Shown: piece after piece, positions 34,389 to 42,793 of the stretch | Numbering within the stretch: the stretch's first letter is position 1 | Layout of the letters: each line of letters starts with the position of its first letter | NCBI GenBank assembly: GCA_905171695.1 | Contig: LR991653.1 | Location: 648,258-712,257 of the forward strand | DNA length: 64,000 nucleotides | Direction: 5' to 3' | Source of the DNA: Candidatus Methanoperedentaceae archaeon GB37 | GTDB lineage: Archaea; Halobacteriota; Methanosarcinia; Methanosarcinales; EX4572-44 | The notes under the pieces: generated by a model | Seen by the model: the letters and a program-made list of their open reading frames with translations, nothing else | What the model was told of the DNA's origin: nothing | Database searches by the model: none | Program-made: the position numbers and the translations under genes

Positions 34389-35653
34389 AGATAGCGGTTC
34401 TCGATACCACACACGCTGGCTGCGTGATAGCGGAAGAGTACGCTGCAAACGGACACGACGTCACAGCCATAGACATATACCACACCTCAAGAGAGCGCCA
34501 CTCCACAAGAGAGACTCCACTGAGCTACACCCTCACAGAAGACACCCCCACCGTGGAGTTTGACCTCGCAGTCATACCTGTCCACACCCCAAGAAGACAC
34601 TTCAGAGAGCTACGCGCCAAACGGTACATCACACACCACGAAGCAGTCGGAGAACTCCTGAGAGAGAAAGAGGTCAAGACCACAATTATCGAGATCACAG
34701 GCACACGCTCGAAGACAACGACCGCACTCACACTCGCACACATCCTCGAGTCCAGATACAGCGTTGCAGTGAACACGAGCGCAGGGCTCTTCTTAAACGA
34801 GAAGAAGATAGCGGATCTGAGCATCGCACCAGGAAACGTGCTACGCGCAATAGAGCTAACAGAAGAAGAGAGTCCAGATATCTACATCTTCGAGATATCA
34901 CTCGGAGGCACAGGAGAGGCAAGCTATGGAGTGCTGACCACACTCGATGACGACTACCTGATAGCCGAAGAGACAAAGCGAGCAAGCGATGCAAAGATCA
35001 AGACACTCTTCGGGGAAGATACACACCCCGTAGTAAAGAGCAGCACGCTCGATAGAGTGAAAAGAAGAACCAAACCGGGAAGACCGATCACAACCTTTGG
35101 AAGAGAGGGAGACTCTGTATACATCGAAGGAGAGAGACTCCACTACAAACTTCAGGAAGAGACAGTGAAAGAGAGAGGGGAGATGAGTCTCCCACCACTA
35201 TTCGAACCAGCGGCGTACAGAACCGGGATCGAAGCCGCAGTAGCAACAGCACTCCACCTGATAAAACCAGAAGAGATAGAGGAAAGACTCACAGGGTACA
35301 GGGGAGCCATCGGAAGGATGCAACTCAGAGAAGTGGAGGGACGCACATTGATCGATAACTCAAACTCAGGCGCACGAGCAGAAGAACTCAACACACTCCT
35401 CACGAAGGCAGAGAGATACGGCAGAGTATTCCTCATACACGGCGAAGACGGAAGAGTCTGCGAAGGACTCAACGAAGAAGAAAGCAAAAGAACGATAAGA
35501 GAATGGAAGGATAAACTCATCGGAGTCGCACTGATAGGACTCAAGCTCAACGGCACAGAGACTGCAGAAAACATAGACGACGCACTCAGAATAGCACTCC
35601 AACAAACAAAACCAGGAGACGTCATACTCTCACACATCAAATGCTTCAGATAA
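34385..35653 (+). CDS. cfbE: coenzyme F430 synthetase CfbE (Mur-ligase-like)
   Basis: ATP-dependent last step of F430 synthesis, closing the carbocyclic ring of seco-F430 for MCR. The 422-residue protein is MurC/D-like: N-terminal Rossmann part (AVLDTTHAGCVIAEEYAANGHDV), ATP loop IEITGTRSKTTTALTLA (about 101), a central domain with DIYIFEISLGGTGEASYGVLTT and a C-terminal ligase domain with TLIDNSNSGARAEELNTLL. It follows cbiF with ATGA overlap. Followed by IS debris. Confidence 0.92.
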   Translation: MKIAVLDTTHAGCVIAEEYAANGHDVTAIDIYHTSRERHSTRETPLSYTLTEDTPTVEFDLAVIPVHTPRRHFRELRAKRYITHHEAVGELLREKEVKTTIIEITGTRSKTTTALTLAHILESRYSVAVNTSAGLFLNEKKIADLSIAPGNVLRAIELTEEESPDIYIFEISLGGTGEASYGVLTTLDDDYLIAEETKRASDAKIKTLFGEDTHPVVKSSTLDRVKRRTKPGRPITTFGREGDSVYIEGERLHYKLQEETVKERGEMSLPPLFEPAAYRTGIEAAVATALHLIKPEEIEERLTGYRGAIGRMQLREVEGRTLIDNSNSGARAEELNTLLTKAERYGRVFLIHGEDGRVCEGLNEEESKRTIREWKDKLIGVALIGLKLNGTETAENIDDALRIALQQTKPGDVILSHIKCFR

Positions 35654-35714
35654 AAGAACCCTCCAGCAAACCCGTACCCTGCACTCGACTCTCTCCAACA
35701 GCCACCAAAAACCT

Positions 35715-35735
35715 GCTGTGTTGAACAATTAGCTG
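35715..35735. repeat. solo copy of the IS5-type right terminal repeat
   Basis: The 21 bases here are identical to the reverse complement of the right end of the IS copy at 35904-36912 (its last 21 bases). The match then stops. It lies 169 bases left of that copy in opposite sense. It may be the scar of another insertion or of an adjacent, mostly deleted copy. The 35736-35903 stretch shows no gene. Confidence 0.65.
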
Positions 35736-35903
35736 AGAAGTAGACAGTGTCAGCCATTTGTTTCTTTGAAGATGGTATACTTAGATGGTTAATAGCGTGT
35801 TGTAGGATGAATTTTCCAATATTCCCAAATAATTAGGCACTAGCAAAATAAATTCTCCCCATAAGCTCTCTTTTTCCAGGAAAAAGCAAGTATTGTATTA
35901 CGT

Positions 35904-36912
35904 GCTGTGTTGAATAACTTTTAAGTTTCCTTCCTGTATTTCTCATTTGCAGGAGGGATGATTGGGATGCAGAGTAAGAGAAATTGGAAGGAATATAATG
36001 AAAAACTTGTGCGGAGGGGAGAACTCTATATCTCATTGGATTTCCTTGAGAACTGGGATGAAGAATTAAATAGGATGAATGAGGGGAAGGTTGGCAGACC
36101 TTTCAGGTTTCCTCGAACCTTTATGTGTTTTCTAGCTTTCTTGCATGTAGCTTTCCTTCCATTAAGACAAATGGAAGGATTTTTGAGGAAATTATCAGAA
36201 TATATACCTGAGTTAAAGGTAGCTGATTATTCCACTGTTTGTAAGAGGTTGAGGAAACTAGACTTTGAACTCTCTAGTAATCTTGGAGAAGATCTTGTAG
36301 TTGCAATAGATTCGTCTGGTATGAAGATAACGAATAGAGGAGAGTGGATCAGAGATAAATGGAAAGACGAGAAAGGGTTGGATTAAGGTTCATATTGCTA
36401 TAGACGTTAAAACAAGGAAACTCTTAGCCTTAAAGATAACAGATGAAAGAACAGGTGATGGAAAGATGTTAAAACCTCTGGTAAAGCAAATTAAAGGAAG
36501 AGGTGGAGAGATAACTAGGGTATATGGTGATGGAGGTTATGATAGCAGAGAGAATTTCAATTATCTTGCTGAAAATGATGTAGAACCAGTGATCAAGATA
36601 AGAAGTAACTCTTCAACTAAGTCAAGAGGCTCTCCATCCAGAGCTAAGAGAGTAAGAGAACCCAAAAGAGTTAGGTCATGAAAGATGGAAAGATAAATAC
36701 AGGTATGGCTGCAGATGGACAGCAGAGAGTTTCTTCTCTGGTGTTAAAAGAGTATTTGGAGAGACATGCAGAGCAAGATCTCCAGAAGCTTTATTTCAAG
36801 AAGTAAAGATGAAATTCATCTTCTACAACATGCTCATAAGTGTTTAAACTTACATTCTCAGAGAAACAATTACCTGAAGATATACCCCATCCAGCTAATT
36901 GTTCAACACAGC
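35904..36912 (+). mobile_element. IS5-type insertion sequence, copy 2 (1,009 bp)
   Basis: Near-identical to 9737-10744, with the same terminal repeats and one extra base inside. Differences are few (for example CAGACATAAATGGAAAACG against CAGAGATAAATGGAAAGACG), so both copies are recent. It lies between cfbE and a YkgJ-like gene. Confidence 0.9.
35958..36847 (+). pseudogene. IS5-type transposase, copy 2, two frameshifts
   Basis: The first frame stops at 36386 because an extra G near 36366 shifts it relative to copy 1. The second aspartate block (VYGDGGYDSR) is in the next frame, which ends at 36681, and the C-terminal glutamate block is in a third register, through the same CCCAAAAGAG site as in copy 1. 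The first shift is private to this copy and should inactivate it. Confidence 0.85.
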
Positions 36913-36958
36913 ACTGGACTGGAAAAGCCTATACCTCTGAAGAGCGTTATACTTCTGC

Positions 36959-37456
36959 ATGATACAGATCTTGGGAGATATCAGCCGTTGGGAATGCGTC
37001 TATGGTGAATGTAAAGCAAAGTGTTGTGTTGAGGGTGTTGAACTGACTTTGAGCGATATCAAGAGAATCAGTAGCCTTGGCATGCGGTGGGATGAGTTTG
37101 CGGAGTACGATGAAGATACGAAGACGTTTCGATTAAGGGGTGTGAACGGGAGATGCATCTTTGTTGATGATGATCTGAAGTGTAAAGTACGTGAGAGAGA
37201 ACCGGTGGCGTGCAGACTGCTTCCATTCAAGATCATGGATGTCAGATACTCTGACGAGCCGATGATGAAGCTTCGCCCGGTAATCGATTGCCCTGGTGAG
37301 GGTGTTGGGAGAGAGTTCGATGAAGAGGCAGTGGCACAGATCGAGAGGGATGCTCTCTCACTCTTGCGTGAGAACCAGGAGTTGATACGGAGAGTGAGGA
37401 GTGAAGGGATAGAGGCGATTCTAAAAGAGCTTAGCCCCGAAGGGCAGGCGCCGTGA
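36959..37456 (+). CDS. YkgJ-type cysteine cluster (zinc/iron-chelating) protein
   Basis: A 165-residue protein with a CxxxCC-type cluster, ECVYGECKAKCC (about 12-23), then CIFVDDDLKCKVREREPVACRLLPF, the two halves of the YkgJ/UPF0153 metal site. Function is unknown; homologues often sit with radical SAM or Fe-S enzymes. The IS ends 47 bases before the ATG, so the original promoter and perhaps a few N-terminal codons were replaced. A C-terminal helix (about 120-160) is family-variable. Confidence 0.72.
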   Translation: MIQILGDISRWECVYGECKAKCCVEGVELTLSDIKRISSLGMRWDEFAEYDEDTKTFRLRGVNGRCIFVDDDLKCKVREREPVACRLLPFKIMDVRYSDEPMMKLRPVIDCPGEGVGREFDEEAVAQIERDALSLLRENQELIRRVRSEGIEAILKELSPEGQAP

Positions 37457-37513
37457 ATTGCTGATTCTGAGAATGTTAGAAATGGGTTAGAATCGGGTTT
37501 GGTGTCTTGTGGT

Positions 37514-38521
37514 ATGATTGAGGTTGGTATCTTTGGAGGCTCTGGTTATACCGGTGGGGAGTTGCTTCGCTTGCTCTCGGCTCACCCCGAGGTTGAGGTC
37601 GTCGTGGTAACATCGAGGCGTTTTGGAGGGAAGCCTGTTTCGAGTCTTCACAGGCATCTTGACGGGATTTATGATCTTTCTTTTGAGAATCCAACCCCTG
37701 CCGAGGTGGGGGATCGTTGTGATCTCGTCTTCACTGCTGTTCCGCATGGTAGTGCTATGGGTATTGTGCCAGAGCTACTCGATTCGGCGAAGGTTATTGA
37801 TCTGAGTGCTGATTATCGTCTTCCACCAAGGGTCTTTGAAGCGATCTATGGGTTGGAGCATAGCGATGCGAGGGAGGCTGTCTACGGGCTTCCTGAGATT
37901 CACACTGTTGCAGGGCACGATCTAGTTGCAAATCCAGGGTGTTATCCCACTGGCGCGGTGCTTGCTGCAGCGCCTCTTGCATCGGAGCGATTGCTCTCTC
38001 TTGCGGTCTTTGACTCGAAGTCTGGCATCTCTGGGGCGGGTGCCGAGCCGAGCATGGTTAGCCATTATCCTGAGATGGCTGAGAACGTTCAGCCCTACAA
38101 ACTCACGACTCATCGACACAGAGCCGAGATCGTCCAGGAGCTGGGAAGACTCGATGGCGGCTCTGCGAGCATAAGTTTCACGCCGCACGTGGTGCCGTCG
38201 GTCAGAGGTATTCTCACAACGGCGCATCTATTCACCCGTGAATCGGTGGATGGTGAAGAGATAAGAAAACTATATGAAAAATTTTATAAGAATAAGCCTT
38301 TTATCCGCCTGAGAGAGACGATCCCCTCTCTTCCAGCGGTCAGAGGCTCTAACTTCTGCGATATCTATATAGAGACCGATGACGATAACAATAGGGTGGT
38401 TGTGATAACAGCGATCGACAACCTCGTTAAGGGCGCATCTGGTCAGGCGATACAGAACATGAACCTCATCTTCAACCTTGACGAGACCACAGGACTCTGG
38501 CAACCAGGACTTGCACCATAG
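37514..38521 (+). CDS. argC: N-acetyl-gamma-glutamyl-phosphate reductase
   Basis: Third step of arginine synthesis. The 335-residue protein has the NADP loop IFGGSGYTGGELLRLL, the catalytic cysteine in ANPGCYPTGAVLA (about 145) and the His in PYKLTTHRHRAEI. The ATG at 37514 has GGTG nine bases upstream; a TTG at 37499 is in frame but gives an atypical N-terminus. First gene of a plus-strand operon with argJ. Confidence 0.94.
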   Translation: MIEVGIFGGSGYTGGELLRLLSAHPEVEVVVVTSRRFGGKPVSSLHRHLDGIYDLSFENPTPAEVGDRCDLVFTAVPHGSAMGIVPELLDSAKVIDLSADYRLPPRVFEAIYGLEHSDAREAVYGLPEIHTVAGHDLVANPGCYPTGAVLAAAPLASERLLSLAVFDSKSGISGAGAEPSMVSHYPEMAENVQPYKLTTHRHRAEIVQELGRLDGGSASISFTPHVVPSVRGILTTAHLFTRESVDGEEIRKLYEKFYKNKPFIRLRETIPSLPAVRGSNFCDIYIETDDDNNRVVVITAIDNLVKGASGQAIQNMNLIFNLDETTGLWQPGLAP

Positions 38522-38542
38522 AAAGAGAGGAGGCATGATAGA

Positions 38543-39016
38543 TTGAATGTTAGGGAAGTGATGAACACCAACGTGATAACCATCGCCCCTGATGCGAGCA
38601 TACGAGATGCAGCGCGGCTGCTACGAGAACACGGAATAAGCGGGCTTCCCGTGGTGGATGGCGTTAAGCTCGTCGGTATCGTGACCGAGACAGATATACT
38701 GAAATTGTTAAAGACACACCATCCAAGTGAAAACCTGTGGCTTCCAAGCCCTCTCGAGGTGATAGAGGTGCCGATCCGAGAGCTCTTAAACTGGGAAGAA
38801 CTCAAAAAGAGCCTCGAAGAGACTGCAGAGAGACCTGTGAAGAGCATAATGAAGCGAAAGGTTCACACAACCTCGCCAGATGAGAGCATCGAGGATGCAT
38901 CATGGAAGATGGTAGAACACAGAGTGAACCGACTTCCAGTTGTGGAAGATGGAAAGCTCGTCGGTATAGTGGCACGAGGAGATATAATAAACGCGTTATC
39001 AGGTGAGGGTGATTGA
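38543..39016 (+). CDS. tandem CBS-domain protein
   Basis: A 157-residue protein built of two CBS modules (MNTNVITIAPDASIRDAARLL...GIVTETDIL and RKVHTTSPDESIEDASWKM...GIVARGDII) with a linker of about 35 residues between them. CBS pairs bind adenine nucleotides or SAM and report energy state. It starts with TTG and its stop overlaps the argJ TTG start (TTGA). Placed between argC and argJ it may adjust arginine synthesis, which is inference. Confidence 0.85.
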   Translation: MNVREVMNTNVITIAPDASIRDAARLLREHGISGLPVVDGVKLVGIVTETDILKLLKTHHPSENLWLPSPLEVIEVPIRELLNWEELKKSLEETAERPVKSIMKRKVHTTSPDESIEDASWKMVEHRVNRLPVVEDGKLVGIVARGDIINALSGEGD

Positions 39017-40188
39017 AACCTCTCAATGGTGGAATCTGTGCCGTTGATGGCATCCGCGCGTGGGGAGTGCGGGACGGTAGGAACGGGCTTGCCATAATAC
39101 TTGCAGAAGAGGAGGGGTGCGCTGCTGCCGTTTACACGCGAAACAGAATCATTGCAGCACCACTCATCGTTACCAGAAGACACCTCGAGACTCAGAAGGG
39201 AAGGATAAAAGGGATTGTTGTGAACAGCGGCAACGCCAATGCCTACACTGGCAAGAGAGGGATCGAGGACGCTGAGAGAATATGTGACCTCCTTGCAGAG
39301 AGGCTTGGATGCAGTGGCTCTGAGATTCTTGTTGCGTCAACAGGAATAATCGGAAGACCCCTCCAGATGGATCTAATCACAGAGCAGATAGAGAAGGTCC
39401 TGCCACTCCTCAGATCAGAGAGCCGTGCAAGCGAGAGAGTGGCATCAGCGATAATGACGACAGACACCTACCCGAAGGAGTACGCTGTCGAGACCGATCA
39501 GGGCTTGCGTGTCGGCGGGGTTGCGAAGGGCTCAGGTATGATCGCACCAGACATGGGAACGATGCTCGCATTCATCACAACAGACGCAAAACTCCCGCCT
39601 GAGACCATGCACGAGTGCCTGAAGAGATCGGTAGATGAGAGCTTTAACATGATAGTGGTTGACGGTGACACCAGCACGAACGACATGGCAGTGCTCATAA
39701 GCACTGGAGAGAGAGAGTGCAGAGAAGAAACGTTTCAAGAAGCACTTGACACAGTCTCAATCGAACTTGCAAAGATGATAGCAAGAGACGGCGAAGGCGC
39801 AACAAAGTTGATCGAGGTCACGACCACAGGCGCAAAGACAAGATCCGACGCAAAGAGGGTCACGAAGACGATAATCACATCACCACTCGTGAAGACCGCA
39901 GTCTTCGGAGGAGACCCAAACTGGGGTCGCATAATAGCGGCAGCAGGCAGAAGTAAAGCAGAGATAAACCCTGAAAGGATCACCCTCCAACTATCAGACA
40001 ACAAGAAAGACGCAGTGATAATAGAGAATGGCAGAGCAGAAAGAGCCACCGACGAAGCCGCCAGCATAATGAAGTCTGAGACTGTGAAGATCCATATCGA
40101 CCTTGGAATCGGAAGAGAATCAGCAACAGGCTGGGGCTGTGATCTCAGCTACGATTACGTCAGGATAAACGCAGAGTACACAACATAA
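39013..40188 (+). CDS. argJ: glutamate N-acetyltransferase / ornithine acetyltransferase
   Basis: Moves acetyl from N-acetylornithine to glutamate, which recycles the acetyl group in arginine synthesis. The 391-residue precursor cleaves itself before a Thr: KGSGMIAPDMGTMLAF (about 175) holds the site, with Gly where Ala is more common. NSGNANAYTG and GGDPNWGRIIAAAGRS are family motifs. TTG start preceded by GGTGAGGGTGA. Confidence 0.94.
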   Translation: MKPLNGGICAVDGIRAWGVRDGRNGLAIILAEEEGCAAAVYTRNRIIAAPLIVTRRHLETQKGRIKGIVVNSGNANAYTGKRGIEDAERICDLLAERLGCSGSEILVASTGIIGRPLQMDLITEQIEKVLPLLRSESRASERVASAIMTTDTYPKEYAVETDQGLRVGGVAKGSGMIAPDMGTMLAFITTDAKLPPETMHECLKRSVDESFNMIVVDGDTSTNDMAVLISTGERECREETFQEALDTVSIELAKMIARDGEGATKLIEVTTTGAKTRSDAKRVTKTIITSPLVKTAVFGGDPNWGRIIAAAGRSKAEINPERITLQLSDNKKDAVIIENGRAERATDEAASIMKSETVKIHIDLGIGRESATGWGCDLSYDYVRINAEYTT

Positions 40189-40210
40189 GACCAAAGGAAG
40201 ACAATCGAGT

Positions 40211-41011
40211 ATGATGATCGGCGCATCAACACTCGGAGTGGAACTAGTGAGACTTGTGGAGATTATGGACTCTGTAGAACTCTACCTTCCAAGACTCGGA
40301 ATATACGAAAGAGGAGCGCTCTCAAAAGAGTGCGTGGAAGAACTGAGAGACCAACTCTCAACCAGCAAGATAAAAACAAGCATCCATGCACCATACTTCT
40401 CAGACTCCCAGAACTATCCAAGAAGTCTCGTGGTCGACACAACACGGATGCAAGAAGAGGACTTCAAATTGATCGAAGAGGCAATAAACCTGGCAGAAAG
40501 ACTTGAATCAAACGTCCTCGTAATACACCCAGGAAGAATCATAGAAAACAGAGAAAAATCCATGAAATCCATGATAAAAAACCTAAAACGTCTCACAACG
40601 TATGCAGAAGACCATAACGTACTCCTCGGACTTGAGAACAAAGAAGGAACCGATCCAGAGAACCTCTGCACCCAACCAGAAGAGATCATACGAGTAATAG
40701 AAGAGATTGGCAGCGAAAACCTCGCCATAACCTTCGACATCGGACATGCAAACCTCACATGCAACGGAGACCAGAAAAGACTCGCAGCCTTCGCAGAAAA
40801 ACTCAGAGAACGAATCGTCCACATACACATCCACGACAACATGGGAGAGAACACAAAGCGATACCATGGAGACACACACTCCAGAGTAGGCGCAGGATGC
40901 ATAGACTTCAACATACTCCGCAAACTCAGATACAACGGCATCTACAACCTCGAAATGTTCTCAACAGAGGACATACGAATAAGCAGAAGACTCCTGAAGA
41001 ACTATTTATAG
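40211..41011 (+). CDS. AP-endonuclease-2/xylose-isomerase-like TIM barrel protein
   Basis: A 266-residue TIM barrel with metal-binding residues in SIHAPYF, VLVIHPGRI, LGLENKEG, AITFDIGHANL and HIHIHDN, the standard set of this superfamily (endonuclease IV, sugar isomerases, epimerases). The substrate cannot be told from sequence. It follows argJ by 22 bases and is likely in the same transcript. Confidence 0.78.
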   Translation: MMIGASTLGVELVRLVEIMDSVELYLPRLGIYERGALSKECVEELRDQLSTSKIKTSIHAPYFSDSQNYPRSLVVDTTRMQEEDFKLIEEAINLAERLESNVLVIHPGRIIENREKSMKSMIKNLKRLTTYAEDHNVLLGLENKEGTDPENLCTQPEEIIRVIEEIGSENLAITFDIGHANLTCNGDQKRLAAFAEKLRERIVHIHIHDNMGENTKRYHGDTHSRVGAGCIDFNILRKLRYNGIYNLEMFSTEDIRISRRLLKNYL

Positions 41012-41100
41012 TCATTACAGTCAATCTAATAACCGACTTTGGTACAAAATTACTTCATAACTCTGATAGTAAATATGTTGTGCCATAGACACCAATTGGG

Positions 41101-41127
41101 ATCCGTCCACATAAGATTATAAAGAGA
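41101..41127. repeat. left-end fragment of the DDE transposon (relic A/B family)
   Basis: ATCCGTCCACATAAGATTATAAAGAGA matches the left end of the transposon at 24143 and 47704 (CGTCCACATAA, ATTATAA). Nothing of the transposase follows. The rest of 41012-41238 is AT-rich, with a TATA-like TTTATTAACC at about 41208 that would serve the transposase downstream. Confidence 0.55.
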
Positions 41128-41238
41128 ACTTTGAAAAACCCACCCACCCTTCAAACCTCACCAAATTAACAAGCAAATCAAAAATCTTCTTGACCAAAAC
41201 AGAAAGCTTTATTAACCTATTTTTAACATAAAACAGGT

Positions 41239-42282
41239 ATGAAGTCTCTAATCGATTATTCGTTGAATGAAGAGTATGAAAAGGTAAAACGTCTTGGTGA
41301 TAAGCTTGCAGATGTTGAACCCCTCATTGATTGGGGGGCATTCCGCCCCATCATAGCGGATATGTTTGATAACAGAAGCCAGAAGGGTGGAAGACCAAAC
41401 ATTGATGAGGTCGTTATGGAAAAAATCTTAGTTTTACAGCAATGGTACGGTCTCTCAGATCCCGAACTTGAGAGACAGGTAGCAGACAGAATTTCTTTCC
41501 GCAAATTCCTTGGTTTTCCTGAGAATATTCCTGATTACTCAACCGTGTGGCGATTCAGGATGAGGCGCATCCGCCTCATACACCCAATGTCCTACCTGCG
41601 GTAGGACGAGTCCTGCCGAAGGCAGGACATTTTGCCGTGTGGGCTTTCAGAAAGCCTACGATGCAACTTTCATCACCGCAGATCCAGGACATGCAAAGGC
41701 AGATAAGCCCCGTGGTGATAAGGCGCAGCCTTGATTACTCTGTAATCAAGGTCTGATTATGGAATAATCAGCCACGAGAAGGAGTAAAGATGGAACATCA
41801 TGTTAACTCTTGCGAGTTAACAGGAGTTGCAGATTTACAATCTGCAACATGGGCAAAGAAGAACAGCAAATCCTATTTTGGATACAAGCTCCACTCGAAG
41901 ATGGACACAGAACATGGACTGATCAGGGATATCGAGACAACCACCGCATCTGTCCATGATTCACAGATTGACCTATCAGAAGAGGGGGAAAGTGGTATAT
42001 CGAGATAAAGGTTACTTCGGTGCCCAGCCAGAAGGATATGATGCCACGATGAAACGGGCAACCCGCGGTCACCCTCTGGATATCAGGGATGAGCTTAGAA
42101 ACAGGCGGATAAGTAAGAAGAGAGCCCCGATCGAACGGACTTTTGCCGTGATTAAGACGGTCTTCAGTACAGGTCATGTACGGGTCACAACCAGAGCAAG
42201 GGTTAGTGTGATGATGATATTCACCGCATTTTCCTTCAATCTCTATCATCTCTCGACGATAAGGCACGGGGAGGCGACTTAG
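41239..42282 (+). mobile_element. broken IS5-family transposase gene (ISH1-like group)
   Basis: The N-terminal domain (41239-41570) is intact (LSDPELERQVADRISFRKFLGFPENIPDYSTVWRF). After that the gene reads only in pieces: DATFITADPGHAKADKPRGDKA (first Asp), GTWAKKNSKSYFGYKLHSK, HGLIRDIETTTASVHDSQ, YRDKGYFGA (second Asp) and RAPIERTFAVIKTVF (Glu). The breaks coincide with inserted hairpin pairs at 41560-41848, with part of the middle domain missing and an extra G near 41985. The outer ends of the IS could not be defined. Confidence 0.82.
41560..41848. repeat. array of eight perfect hairpins, mostly in close pairs
   Basis: Arms (loop): ATGAGGCG/CGCCTCAT (CATC) 41560; GTCCTACC/GGTAGGAC (TGC) 41589; GTCCTGCC/GGCAGGAC (GAA) 41610; GGCTTT/AAAGCC (CAG) 41642; CCTTGATTAC/GTAATCAAGG (TCT) 41729; CTGATTAT/ATAATCAG (GGA) 41753; TGTTAACTC/GAGTTAACA (TTGC) 41801; GTTGCAGATT/AATCTGCAAC (TAC) 41826. 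Stems differ in sequence but share 6-10 perfect pairs and 3-4-base loops. Pairs 2-3, 5-6 and 7-8 are one to three bases apart and interrupt the transposase frame. Confidence 0.85.
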
Positions 42283-42388
42283 CGTAAGCTATCGTCAGAT
42301 TAGGGATCAGGAAGGAAATTGGGTGATAAACCGGGATTAAAGGCAAATTTGATGTTGTATACCACCCATTTTTGAAATAAGGTCTATT

Positions 42389-42793
42389 TTAAGTTTTAGG
42401 TGTTGTATACGATGGGTAAATCAAAATGCTCTCTAATTTTTTAGTATCACAACTTTCATTATTGAGATTTGTTTTTATTTCTATTACAATAAGATTATCT
42501 TCATCATGCCCTCTTATATGCACTAATATGTCTGGTAGAACTCTGTCTGTTTTATTGCTTTCGCACTCTCTGAATCCATCTAATTTTTTTATGTCTGATC
42601 CGTCTCTATTATATTCACAATCGACATTATAATCAGGAAATTGTTGTTGTAGATATTCTGCCAATTTATGAGAAACTGCTCTTTCATTTGCGTTATGTTC
42701 TAACAAAAAAGCATCTTGATTAAATAAAGTCCTTATTGCAGATCTTAATTTCTCAATTATTTCAGTTTTTTTGAATTTGGTTTTTTGTTTCAT
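42389..42793 (-). CDS. PD-(D/E)XK nuclease-like protein, C-terminus probably lost
   Basis: A 134-residue protein: [26 protein letters not shown], then [11 protein letters not shown] and [10 protein letters not shown], which look like the D...ExK core of a restriction-type nuclease fold. It starts on the hsdM stop (ATGA). Relatives continue after ExK with a helix; here the frame runs into unrelated sequence next to the transposon, so the end is likely truncated. It is AT-rich like hsdM and unlike the flanks, which points to acquired DNA. Confidence 0.6.
   Translation of the reverse strand: MKQKTKFKKTEIIEKLRSAIRTLFNQDAFLLEHNANERAVSHKLAEYLQQQFPDYNVDCEYNRDGSDIKKLDGFRECESNKTDRVLPDILVHIRGHDEDNLIVIEIKTNLNNESCDTKKLESILIYPSYTTPKT

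Noticed and set aside
41560-41848. CRISPR array suggested by regularly spaced palindromes
   Set aside because: The hairpins differ in sequence from each other; there are no identical repeats, no unique spacers of constant length and no cas genes.
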